Below are positions 44,903-55,745 of a DNA stretch of 64,000 bases, piece by piece. A model generated the notes under the pieces. The model had not been told where the DNA came from and did no database searches. It saw only the letters and a program-made list of their open reading frames with translations. Positions within the stretch are counted from its first letter, which is position 1. Every line of letters begins with the position of its first letter. Origin of the DNA: Vitrella brassicaformis (taxonomy: Eukaryota > Sar > Vitrellaceae); the NCBI GenBank assembly GCA_001179505.1, contig CDMY01000592.1, forward strand, positions 263,957 through 327,956. The letters run 5' to 3'. The position numbers were made by a program, and so were the translations under genes.

Positions 44903-46766
44903 CATACACACTGTCTGCGTCAGATGTGTTATGATTGGCTCACAATAGCGAAGGCCTTTCCCTCTCCGCGGACCACCACTTGTTCGTCCATCCACTGACC
45001 TGAACGAGCACACCACACGGACGTGACACATCCCCCTCTGCCCCTCCCTGTCTCTCTGTTGGTTCCCTGCCTGCGGCAGCTGTCGTGATTGTGTCGAGTG
45101 CGCCGAAGGGGACGCCGTAGATGGAGAGGGCGGCCACCTGGGAGGCCGGCAGGGCAGCCGCCCCGAGTGTGCTGCCCAGCCACACTAAAGTGCCCGCACA
45201 CCACAGCACCATCATGCCTATCAGCAGCAGCGGGCGGACGCCACAACGATCGACCAAATATCCCGCAGAAGGCCCCGAGACCGCCTTGAGGACTAGCATC
45301 GGGACAAACAGCTCGCCCATCCTGCTGGCAGAGAGCTGGTATTTCTTGCTCCACAGCAAAGGCAGCAGGGCGGTGCATGCGGACGCGCCCATCCAGCCAG
45401 AGGCGAGACTGAGTAAGATGGTGAGGAACGAGGGGTAGGTCAGGAGGTAGTAGCCTTCTCCAGCTTGGCTGGCGTCGCCGTCGGGGGGTGATTCTTCCTG
45501 CTGATCAACGCTAGCCGGCAAAGGCAGATCGACACTCTGCCTGCGTGGCAGACACACACAGATGGTTTAAAATCAGGACAGGACATGCCCACTCACGAGA
45601 AGCATGCCCACCCTCTCGGCCTTCCGGCCTCGTCTCTGGCCGGTCGTGGTGTGGGGGGCGGGAGGCCGCAATACCCCAACACCGCCACGACCAGCACGGA
45701 GATGACAGATGCGATCAGACATACGGACCACGCCAATTTCGACCCGCCGTAGTCATAAAGGACGCCCCCTATTGCCGGCCCAGCGAGACCACCAGCCTCT
45801 GCACAGAACAGAAAGGAGGAAGAGGCAAAGCAGGAAGATTGCTGTGTGTGTCGTGGCTGTGTGTACCTAACCTACCCCCTAGAAATGCGAGGCCGACAGC
45901 TCGTGCTCTGGTGAAGTCGTCGTGTGTTTTCACCAGCCCTCCGACGCTCGCTGGAAAGAACAAAGACGATGCGAAGCCCTGAAGGAATGGATGAATGACA
46001 CAAATAAATGGCCACAAAGATCTCACGATTCCTGATGAATGGCGGCCGCCGCCGCCGCCATGTTGCACATTTGGATACCTCGACCAGTCTGGATGAGAGG
46101 TAGAGGGAAGCGAATCCTGCATGGACGGGGCGAATCAAGGCAAGGCACCCCAACCAACCAACCAGCCATTGCAAATGGACCAGACAGGCTATTCCGCCCC
46201 TGTCTGTGTGTGTCCCTCCACCCAATGGCATGTGATGTGTGCTGACTTGGATGATTACGAGGGTGCAGGAGACCACATAGCAGCCGCTAGCAATCACCAT
46301 CCCAAACCACCAAGACGTTTTGTCCACCAGTATCCCGGCCACAGGGCACAGGACAAGTGCCACGATGGGCCTCGCCACCAGGACCGAAGAGTGCGTGACG
46401 GGGCTGAGGTGCGCAAGGGTCTTGGGCAGCAATATCACCATGACGGACTGCAAGAGAATGTCCACCAGGCATAGCAGTGCCACAGAGAAGACCAATCCCA
46501 GATGCAGCACCGCCATCGCCTGTCGCCTGCGAGAGCAGAAAATCACAAACCGATTCATCAAATATCATTGCAAATGGGTGCAGTATGTGTCGTCGCATAT
46601 GGTGCACTAGATCTCAAGGTCTTTACCTTTCCTCCCCGTCGTGCGATCTTTCGTCGCACAGCTCGCAGGTGCAGATCTGCACCTGTACCTCAAAGCCGGG
46701 CGGGGCTTTCTTGCCAGGCACTCGTCGTGTGCTTCCCTCAGGTACGTCAGTGGCTCGCGCAATTCG
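44645..46766 (-). CDS. Major facilitator superfamily transporter, copy A
   Basis: Minus-strand exons encode a 12-helix MFS carrier of the drug/vesicular-amine antiporter kind. Helix 1 LHLGLVFSVALLCLVD continues to the first loop signature ILVDKTSWWFGMV. The motif DFTRARAVGLAFLG with GGLAGPAIGGVLYDYGG follows, then LLPLLWSKKYQLSASRMGEL, GYLVDRCGVRPLLL, SIYGVPFGALDTITTA and GQFFNLGLLFGPAIAASLI. It ends at the TGA at 44645-44647. The exon preceding helix 1 (about 46625-46766) encodes a Cys-rich cytosolic segment (VQICTCELCDERSHD) absent from copy B, and I could not place the start codon. The exon ending at 45071 is followed by a GC donor. It is divergent from copy B, about 250 bases apart. Substrate unknown. 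Confidence 0.78.
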
Positions 46767-47022
46767 CTGAAAGAAAGGCAGTCAGGATGTGATGTACAGA
46801 AAACACCGTGCGCCGCTGTGTATGTGCCTTGGTTTGTGCCGCATAAAGGAACCCCAGAAGCTGCAAGAACGACGACCTCCCGTCCTAGACCCGTAGCTAG
46901 ATCTTTGGTCACCTTGTGATCTGTTTGGGGTTCGGCGCGTGTAGTGGCTTTATCGGCTGGTGCCCTTGGACGCAGAGGCTTGGCTTCCCGGAGGTAGCTG
47001 GCGCATGGTATTGTAGCATTGG

Positions 47023-47724
47023 ATGGTAAGCCACAGAGTCTGACGCATATCGGAATCACTCTAGCTTCGTCATTGTCCTTTTCGTTGCTGGCTTTGCTTG
47101 CAGGGTCTTCGTCCCGGGCTGATAACTGCGGTGGCTCTGATGTGCCTTATGGATGTGTTTTCCTACAGCATCATGGTGGTCATCCTGCCCAAGACGCTGC
47201 CCACACTCAGCCCCATCACACACTCGTCCTGCCTCACCATCCGGCAGCTGGTGGCGCTTCTGGCTTGCCCCCTAGGGGGCATCCTGGTGGACAATACGAG
47301 CTTCTGGTTTGGGATGGTCGTCAGCTCGCTGTGCTATGTCGTGGCATGCTCACTGCTGCTTGTCGAGGTCGGTGGGTGGGGGAAGACCTCTGTGTTTGTG
47401 TTTGTGCTCGTGTGTGGATATATGTGTGTGTGGTGCGTTGCTGGTGTGTGTGCAGGACTCCCTTAATATCTACTTCGCGTCAAGAGTCATACAGGTAGGT
47501 AGATCGATGGATGGGCTGGGGGGGCTAGTGCGGGCTGGTGGGAACACATGGCACACGTGATCGTTCCCCGTGGTTACTCCTCTGCTTGTTCCCCCTCTCT
47601 CAGGGGTTTGCGTCGTCTTTGTTCTACCCCGCTGCTCTCAACGGCATCGTCAGCACCCATGACGACTCGTCCAGAGGCAGAGCTATCGGACTCGCATTCC
47701 TGGGAGGTACTCCACACCCAGCCA

Positions 47725-47764
<40 letters not shown>

Positions 47765-49261
47765 CAGACGGTTGGTACTCATTGTCTGTGTGTGTCTATG
47801 CGGTGCGTGTGTGCAGAGGTTGGGGGCCTTGCCGGACTAGCAGTGGGGGGCTTTCTCTACGACTATGGCGGCTCCAAGCTGGCCTGGTTCTTCAACCTCA
47901 TCATATCCCTCTACGCCTTTCTCGTAGTCGTCGGCCTGGGGTGGCTGGGCCTGCCGGGCCCCAACCCATCTCACTTTATCGTTCAACGCACGGCGGGCGC
48001 CGCTTCTGCGGCTGCGCAGGGCAGCCTGGGTCGGCCGCTGACGTCCAGTGAAGAACCGTCGACCGACGCGCACGGTGGGGCGGCCCCTTATAAGGTGGGG
48101 GGGTTATTGCTGCTGGGGCATCCTGTGTTCTTCACCATCCTTCTCAGTCTCGCCTTTGCGTGGATGGGCGGATCGGCCATTTGTGTGAGTGGGCGGAGGG
48201 AGGGGAGAGAGAGAGAGAGATGAATGCACCCTTCCCTTGTTGCGTTGGTTTTCCAGGCGTTGCTGCCCTTGCTGTGGAGCGATACTTACCACATGTCCGC
48301 CAGCCGTATTGGGGGGCTCTTCTTGCCGCTGCTGATACTGAAAGCGATTTCAGGGCCGCTGGCAGGGCTGCTGATCGACCGCTGTGGGGTTCGCCCGCTG
48401 CTGTTGATAGGCGTGATGGTGCTGTGGTGTGCGGGCACTTTAGTGTGGCTGGGCAGCACACTCGGGGCGGCCGCCCTCTCCGTCTATGGCGTCCCCTTCG
48501 GCGCACTCGACACAATCACGACAGCTGCCGCAGGCAGGGAACCAACGGAGAGAGGGGNNNNNNNNNNNNNNNNNNNNNNNNNNNNNNNNNNNNNNNNNNN
48601 NNNNNNNNNNNNNNNNNNNNNNNNNNNNNNNNNNNNNNNNNNNNNNNNNNNNNNNNNNNNNNNNNNNNNNNNNNNNNNNNNNNNNNNNNNNNNNNNNNNN
48701 NNNNNNNNNNNNNNNNNNNNNNNNNNNNNNNNNNNNNNNNNNNNNNNNNNNNNNNNNNNNNNNNNNNNNNNNNNNNNNNNNNNNNNNNNNNNNNNNNNNN
48801 NNNNNNNNNNNNNNNNNNNNNNNNNNNNNNNNNNNNNNNNNNNNNNNNNNNNNNNNNGGGGGGGGGGGGGGGGGGGGGGAGAGGGGATGTGTCACTTCGG
48901 TGTGGTGTGTGTTCGTTCAGGTCAGTGGATGGACGAGCAAGTGGTGGTCCGCGGAGAGGGAAAGGCTTTCGCTATTGTGAGCCAATCATAACACATCTGA
49001 CGCAGACAGTGTGTTATGTCTCTCCGTGTGTGCTGTGTGCAGATGGGTCAGTTCTTCAATTTGGGACTTCTTGTTGGCCCGGCCATGGCGGCATCGCTCA
49101 TTCAAGAAGCGCACTTCAGCTATAGCCTGGCCTTCCAGACTGTCGGCATTCTCTTCGTTCCCCTGGCCGTGGCGGCCTTCGTCTGCCACTGGGGGACTGC
49201 CAAGCCGTGTAGTAACCGGGTCATCGCTTCAGCCCATGACCGACACATTTTGCCATCGTGA
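47023..49261 (+). CDS. Major facilitator superfamily transporter, copy B (interrupted by gap)
   Basis: This is the plus-strand paralogue of copy A with the same motif order: GLITAVALMCLMDVFSYS, GILVDNTSFWFGMV, SSRGRAIGLAFLG with GGLAGLAVGGFLYDYGG, LLPLLWSDTYHMSASRIGGL, GLLIDRCGVRPLLL, SVYGVPFGALDTITTA and GQFFNLGLLVGPAMAASL; it ends at 49261. The N gap at 48558-48857 falls in an intron at the same site as an intron in copy A, so no coding sequence need be lost. The start may be an ATG lying directly before an intron donor (47023-47025, gtaagc), joining to GLRPGL at 47104. The exon ending at 48533 also uses a GC donor. Substrate unknown. Confidence 0.78.
48558..48857. other. 300-base N gap inside an MFS intron, next to poly-G
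   Basis: The left side ends gagagagggg and the right side begins with over 20 G. The corresponding intron of copy A is short and G-rich, so the true missing length is probably a homopolymer and much less than 300. Confidence 0.85.
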
Positions 49262-50194
49262 GCCAGCGATGGGTATGCGCTGCGCGAGTGTGACTGTCTG
49301 TGTGTGTGGATATTTGCACAGAGAGGGGGGGGGGCAGTGGTGTGAGGGTGAGTAGCTCTTATCTATAGGTGTTGTGTCTGTGTCTGAGTAAGGACCTCCC
49401 TTACCTGTATGACCTCTCTCTGCGTTTGTGTGTGTCTGTCTGTCTGTCTGTCGTATTACATATTTGTGCCTGAGATGATAAGGGATGCGATGCGACGCGA
49501 CGCGACACACGTGTGTGGTTGTGGGTGTGCATGCGGTGTGCATATTTCTGCATTCTTCCTGCCTGCCGTGTACTTCCTGGCGGTTTTGACTGATGCATGG
49601 TATTCAGATATCAAAAATCAAAAGGTCTTATCTAAGACATCCATCTCACAGTGAATGACGCCACGAACGACACACGCACCAGCAAAAAGAGGTAGGTTAT
49701 CGGTCTCTCCACAGCCAGTCACCCAGACACACCCACAGAGAGGAAGCGATACACACGGCACGCGACACATCTTGGCTTATGCAGCCAATGCGACCACACA
49801 CACACACACACACACACACAACTGAGACGCAGAATTGCCCTGCGGCCATGTGGGGGCGGGGCGGCGGAGTGCCGTGCCCGAAAAAAAGACGGACACGCAC
49901 ACTGCCGCCCACCCTTGCCTGCCTTCCGGACACCTTAGTGTCTGAATGAGCGCACAATGATATGAAATGGCCCAGACTGCACACCACACACGACAAAAGG
50001 AACGAACCAACGAACCAACGAACGGCTTAAGCCCTCACCATCCACTCACTCCACACACACGGGACACGCACACGGGACATGCACGGCACTCCTCCCTATC
50101 CATCCGTCAGCTGACACAAACAAACTACACTGTGATGTGGCCCAAGAGCAGCCACTCACACCCCCTCTCCCCTCCCCTCTCTCTGTTGCCTTGT
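49262..50194. other. Intergenic stretch between convergent genes
   Basis: It holds a (CA)n tract at about 49795-49820 and several TCTG runs. No gene is supported. Confidence 0.45.
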
Positions 50195-52406
50195 CTACCA
50201 ATCGCTCTTGGCGCCATCGCCACACCCGCAGCTACCCCCGTCCGCCCCAAATGTCTCCACCAGCTGTGCCGTTGCCCTGTGGGTGCCGTTCAGCATGCCC
50301 ATGCCTGTCGGCTCTTTCTTGTCCTCCCAATACTGCAAAGGGCCGCCCGTGGTGGGCTCCAGAGCCACCTCCCTGCCCTTGGCACCGCCAGGCCTGTGTG
50401 CGTTGACAGAGACGTTCTTGCCGACGGCCCACTTCTCGGTGGCGAGCTCCTCGTCGATCACGGTGGGCGGGGGCAGGTTTAGCAGCACCTTGTCGCCCTG
50501 CACACATGGATGGATGGATGGATGAAAGGGGAGCCGGTGCGTGTGTTGTGTGGTCACCTACCTGTATTTTGACGTCGAATACTGCGATCTTGTAGGGGTC
50601 CCCCGAGAGTGACTCGCCGGTTTGCAGGGAGAAGGTCTTCTTGTGCAGGGGACACGCCACCTTGGGCTCGTCGCCAGCCTCACCTACCACACAAACACAC
50701 ACACACACACACACACACATGGAGGGGTGTTCCCTGGCCCCCCCTCCCCCCCCCTCTCTCTATCTCCGTGTGTGTGTGCGTCTCACCGACGAGGCCCCTG
50801 GACAGCACGAATGCCCTCTTGTGCGGGCACATGTTTTGTGTGGCGAACCACTCGCCGCGCGAGGTGAAGTTGAAGACGGCCAGCTGCGAGTTGCCGTACT
50901 TGACGGCGGCCCCGCCGTCAGAGGGGAACTCCGAGACCTTGCCCACCTCAACCCACTGCCACGACGAATCCGCTGACTCCTTCGTCACCTGCACGCCGAG
51001 AGATGAGATTGGGGCATTTGGTGTGTGTTGTGGGTGGATCGACATACCTTTGCTTCGAAGGGTCCTGTTTCTTTGGGCCATGGTGAGGGAATGGCCTGGC
51101 CGCGCATTGGCCGCTCGCCCATGGCTGAATGGGAGCAGATGGATGGATGGATGGATGGGGCACTCGCTCTATCTCTATCTCTCTCTGTATGTGAGTGATC
51201 GATGTGTTTGGTTTGTTTACTTACTTTTCTGTCTGTCTTGTGTGTTAGCGAACTGGACGAACTTCTTGCGGAGCGCCGGGTCCTCGACGACCTTCCTCCA
51301 CTCACACTCGTACGTCTCAACCACATACTGACACACACACACACACACACACGGAGAGGATGTCTGTGTGCACGTGTGTGTGCGTGTGTGTGTGCCGACC
51401 TGCATGCGATCCTCCAGCTCCTGAGCGATGCCCAGTTTGTCGTGCACCACCACCTGCTTGAGGTACTCGATGCCGCCCTCCAAGTTCTCCAGCCACGGGG
51501 CAGTCCTGCAGCAACACCACACACACACACAAGCACACACATAGAGAGAGGTGTTACAAAGCCATTCCTTGTGCGTCTACTCTCTCTCTCTCTCTGTCTC
51601 TCTCTGTCTCTTTATCGGTCACACTGACCTCTGCAGCGGATCGGCCGTGTAGATGTAATACATCAGAAAGCGGTCCAGATACCTGCACACAGACAGACAG
51701 ACAGACAGACAGAGAGAATGAACGAACGCCTTCCCTCCAAATGCCTCCCCTCCCCATCCCACCCACTTGATGGCGGTCTCTTCGTCGGCATCAGCGGCGA
51801 GCAGCTTGGCGTGTGCCGGCCGCGCCCCCCCGTTGCCGCAGACGTAGACGTTGTAGCCCTTCTCAGTGGCCACCAGACCGAAGTCCTTACCCTGCGCCTC
51901 GGCACACTCGCGGACGCACCCCGACACGCCACTCTTGAGCTTGTGGGGCGAACGCAGGCCTTTGTAGCGATTCTGATCGACACACGCAGACAGGGGCCGG
52001 TGAAGACCGTCATGTGTGTGTGGGCGTGGGTGGAAGGGGTGAGAAGGGGAGAGGGGAAGTACCTCGAGCCTGACGGCGGTCGAGACGGAGTCCTGCACTC
52101 CGTAGCGGCACCAGGTGTTGCCCACACAGCTCTTGACCGTGCGCAGCGCCTGAATGGTCACACACACACACATCCACACACATGGGACACACTTCTTTGT
52201 GTGTGTCCGCCTGCAACACAGCGCAGCGCAGCGCACCTTTGCGTAAGCGTGTCCGCTTTCGAATCCGGCCTCAACGAGTTTCTGCCATATGTCAGGGAGG
52301 TCGGGGATCTGCGCGCCGAACATGTCGATGCGCTGGCCGCCGGTGATCTTGGTGTACAGCCCGTACTCCTTGGCAACCGCAGCTGTGTCAACGGATGGAT
52401 GGAACA

Positions 52407-52444
<38 letters not shown>

Positions 52445-52847
52445 AGGAGGGCATGAGCATGGCAGGGCAGGGGGGGGGTACGGGCCGTCTGCCGTGGTGT
52501 GTTGGTTGTGCTGCTTTCCTTACCGATGGCTGCAAGTCCGTCAGGGGTGACCTCGCCGCCTGGAAACAAAGAGACAGAGAGAAGGAGAGAGAGGAAACAC
52601 CACACCAACAGAATCATGCTGTCCTGGCATCCATCCATCCTTCGATCCCCAGCCCACTCACTCAGGTACCCACCCACCCACCGGGTATTCTGGGAATGAC
52701 GCTGTAGGTGCCGTTGCGCTGCACGTTGGCGAGGAACCGGTCGTTGGTGTCCTGCAGAGTGTTGCGGCCCTCGGCCAACACGTGGCTGTTCCACAACGAC
52801 GCCAATATCGAGGCTATCGCTGGCTTGCAGAGCTGACATGCCACCAC

Positions 52848-52902
<55 letters not shown>

Positions 52903-55332
52903 ATTCCGGGTGTGTGCGAGGGAGGGAGGGGGAAGTGGCGGAAATGCTTCTTCTCACCTCACAGCCGTCCTTGCCCGTGCCAGCGACGGCAAGAACGTCA
53001 TGGAACGAGGTGAGCGCCTTGATCTTGATGATGTCGAAGAGCTCCTTCCTGCTGAAGGGGAAGTGCTTGCAGATGCTCTTGGTGGCGGAAAGGCCGAGCT
53101 TCTTCATCTCCTTGGCCATGATGCCCTTGACGGGCCCGATGGCCACGCACCCGCCGCAGCCCGTGCCCGTCTTGTTGCACTTCTTCATGGCCTCGAGCGT
53201 GTGGTGGCCCTCGCGCACCGCTAAACGGATCATCCCCGCCGTCACGCCGTTGCACGTGCAGACAAGATCGTCGTCCTCTATGCTGCACCAACCAACGAAC
53301 GAACGACATGAAGGGTGTATTGGTGTGGGCGGCTGTGAGTGTCTTTGTTGTGATGATGTCTTACTCGTCTTCGCCGGCCCCGGCTTTCTTGGCAGCCGCA
53401 CCGCCGATCAGCTCTGAGGGCTTCTTGTCGCCCAGTGTGCCTGACCATGGTCGGGGGGGACCCCCAGTATCCATGAGAGAGGGGGGGGTGGGGGACACTC
53501 TGGCCGATGCTCACCTTTCATGGCGAGTGAGAGGAGCTTGCCGTAGTCGGCCGCATCGCCCACCAGGATGGCACCCATCAGCTTGGTTCCTGACCCATCC
53601 ATCCATCCATCCATCCACACGCACACACACATACACACACACAGGTCAGCCAGCGCATCTTCCGCCAGCCCCCACCCACCGGCCTTGTCGACGACAATCT
53701 TCTTGTACACGCCGTTGACCTCATCCAGGTGGGTGAGTTTCTTCATGCTGGGCGCGTACCAATGCCGCTGGAACCAGAAGTCTGCCGACGCGCCGAGCGA
53801 GGCCACGTCCACCCCCAGCAGCTTGAGCTTGGTCGACAGGTCGGAACCCTCGTAGGCCTTCTCGTCCGCAGCCGACTCCGCCAACAGGTTGTGCACCAGC
53901 ACGTCCGCCTGCTGCACCCCCGGCGCCCACAGCCCGTAGCACATCTTGCCGCGGTGAGAGGCCACCTGCGGCAAAGAGATGAGAGGTGAGCGTGTGTGTA
54001 AGTGTGTGTGTGTGTGTGTGTGAGGGTGTCTTGTGTGACTGACCTCTCCGATGGCGTAGATGTCGGGGTTTGAGGTCTGGCATTTGTCGTCGATCTTGAC
54101 GCCGCCGCGGCCGCCGATCTCCAGCCCGCAGTCACGACCCAACTCATCACGGGGGCTGATCGATTTACACACAAGCACACACACACACAGCGGGGAACTT
54201 GCAGGGTCATGCGTGTGTGTGGAAGGGCGGTTTGTTGTGTGTGCATACCGACCGGATGCCGCACGAGACGACGATCATGTCCATGGGGATGGTGAGCTCC
54301 TCGTCGCTGTCGCCCTCTGCCATGCGGACGCCGCAGAACCTGCCAGCCTCGTTGGTCAGAATCTCCTTGATCTTGGCCTTCAGATGCACTGAGATACCCA
54401 TTCCTGCGACCATACACACACACATCCCCCCACACCTACGCACTGTCACGCGGCTCTGTGTGCGTCGGTCGGTCATTGACTGACCGACCTTCGATTATGT
54501 TGGTGAGAATGAGCCCTCCCTGCTGGTCCAGCTGTGTGGGCATCAGGTAAGGCGCCACCTCGAGGATGTGCGTCTCCACGTTGAGGTCGTACACCGCCTT
54601 GGCCGCCTCCAGACCCAGCAGCCCTCCGCCGATGACCGCCGTGCGCTTGGCCGTCTTGCTGTACTCGATGATCTCCTGCATGTCCTCTATCGTCCGGTAC
54701 ACAAACACACCAGGCACAGTCGTCTTCAAACCAGGGGCTGAGAACAGACAGACCCAGACCCAGACACAGACACAGACACAGACACAGACACCCACACACC
54801 AACAGACCAGACCACTCAGTGAAGTGCACTCTCCGTGTGTTTGTTGTGTGGTGTGGGTGTGCTTACAAGGCGGGACGAAGGGGAACGACCCCGTGGCTAG
54901 AACGAGGACGTCATAGGGCACCTTGTCGTTGACGAGCTTGTTTGCCGGGTCGATCTTGACGGCCTTCTCGCCCAGCAGCAGCTCGATGCCGTTGTCGGTG
55001 AAGAACGACTTGTCGCAGAGGGACAGCTTGTCGGGGTCACGGTGCTCGAAAAATGACGTCATCTTGACGCGGTCGTAGGCGTGCCGCGCCTCCTCGCAGA
55101 AAGCCGTCAGCTGGTACCTCTTGCCCTGGTCCTTCTCCACCATTTGCTCTGTGCAGACGGAACGGACAGGGCGCACACACACAGCGAGAGAGATCCATCT
55201 TGAGGCAATGAGTGCACCAGTGCACTGCAGGTGCTCATCCCCCTCACCGAGGAAGTGCTGTCCGATGGGCCCGTTGCCCACCACCACGATGCGCTTCTGC
55301 CGCCCGTTCATCCCTGATGGCTCGGGACTCAT
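50195..55332 (-). CDS. Assimilatory nitrite reductase [NAD(P)H], fused NirB-NirD
   Basis: About twenty minus-strand exons from the ATG at 55332 to the TAG at 50195-50197. The domain order is FAD-binding VVVGNGPIGQHF; NAD(P)-binding VIGGGLLGLEAAK; a BFD-type 2Fe-2S module with CTCNGVT and CNKTGTGCGGC; the sulfite/nitrite reductase half with the siroheme/4Fe-4S ligands CVGNTWC (C-x5-C) and GCVREC (C-x3-C); and a C-terminal Rieske NirD domain with CPHKRAF and CPLHKKTF. It reduces nitrite to ammonium with NAD(P)H electrons. The single-chain NirB-NirD layout is that of fungi and some protists rather than the ferredoxin-dependent plastid enzyme. The first residues (MSPEPSGMNGRQKR) run straight into the FAD fold, with no signal or transit peptide, so a cytosolic location is likely. 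The Gly/Cys-rich end (GSCGCGDGAKSDW) is unusual. Confidence 0.9.
54748..54796. repeat. (CAGACA)n-type tract in an intron of the nitrite reductase gene
   Basis: Tandem cagaca/cagacc units lie between the exons coding VPP and APGLKTTV; the sense strand is TGTCTG-rich, typical of introns here. Confidence 0.8.
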
Positions 55333-55745
55333 GGTCGAAAGTCAACGAGGGATGAGTCAAGGAGTCTTGCTCGGTGAAGATCACCACCAACGCAGTGCGC
55401 CCTGGTCACAAATTGAGGCGGCGGCAGCTCAAAAGCGTCGAAAAGTATTCGGCTTATTTGCCTCGCGTGCGAGCTCAAGCGCGCAAGGGGAAGAAGAGGA
55501 AATAGGGCAGAAGGGGAGGTTACAGGGTGGCGCCCCAGCCCCACTGGACCTTCCTTGACCAAGTTCTTGACCGGCATGATCCATTCCATTCCCACCCGTC
55601 GTTGGGGTCCCATCATTGAGTATCATCGCGCTGACGGTGAACGGACAGGTACTTCCTGTACGTGCGGGGCAGATCAGCTCTATGGTTTGCGTGCATTTGT
55701 CTGTCTGTGTCGGTGCCTCCATGCAGGTGGGTGTGACTCGGCCTG

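Noticed and set aside
47019-47498. 159-codon ORF at the start of MFS copy B
   Set aside because: It runs out of frame with the transporter helices and reads through the intron; the transporter frame begins at the 47104 acceptor.
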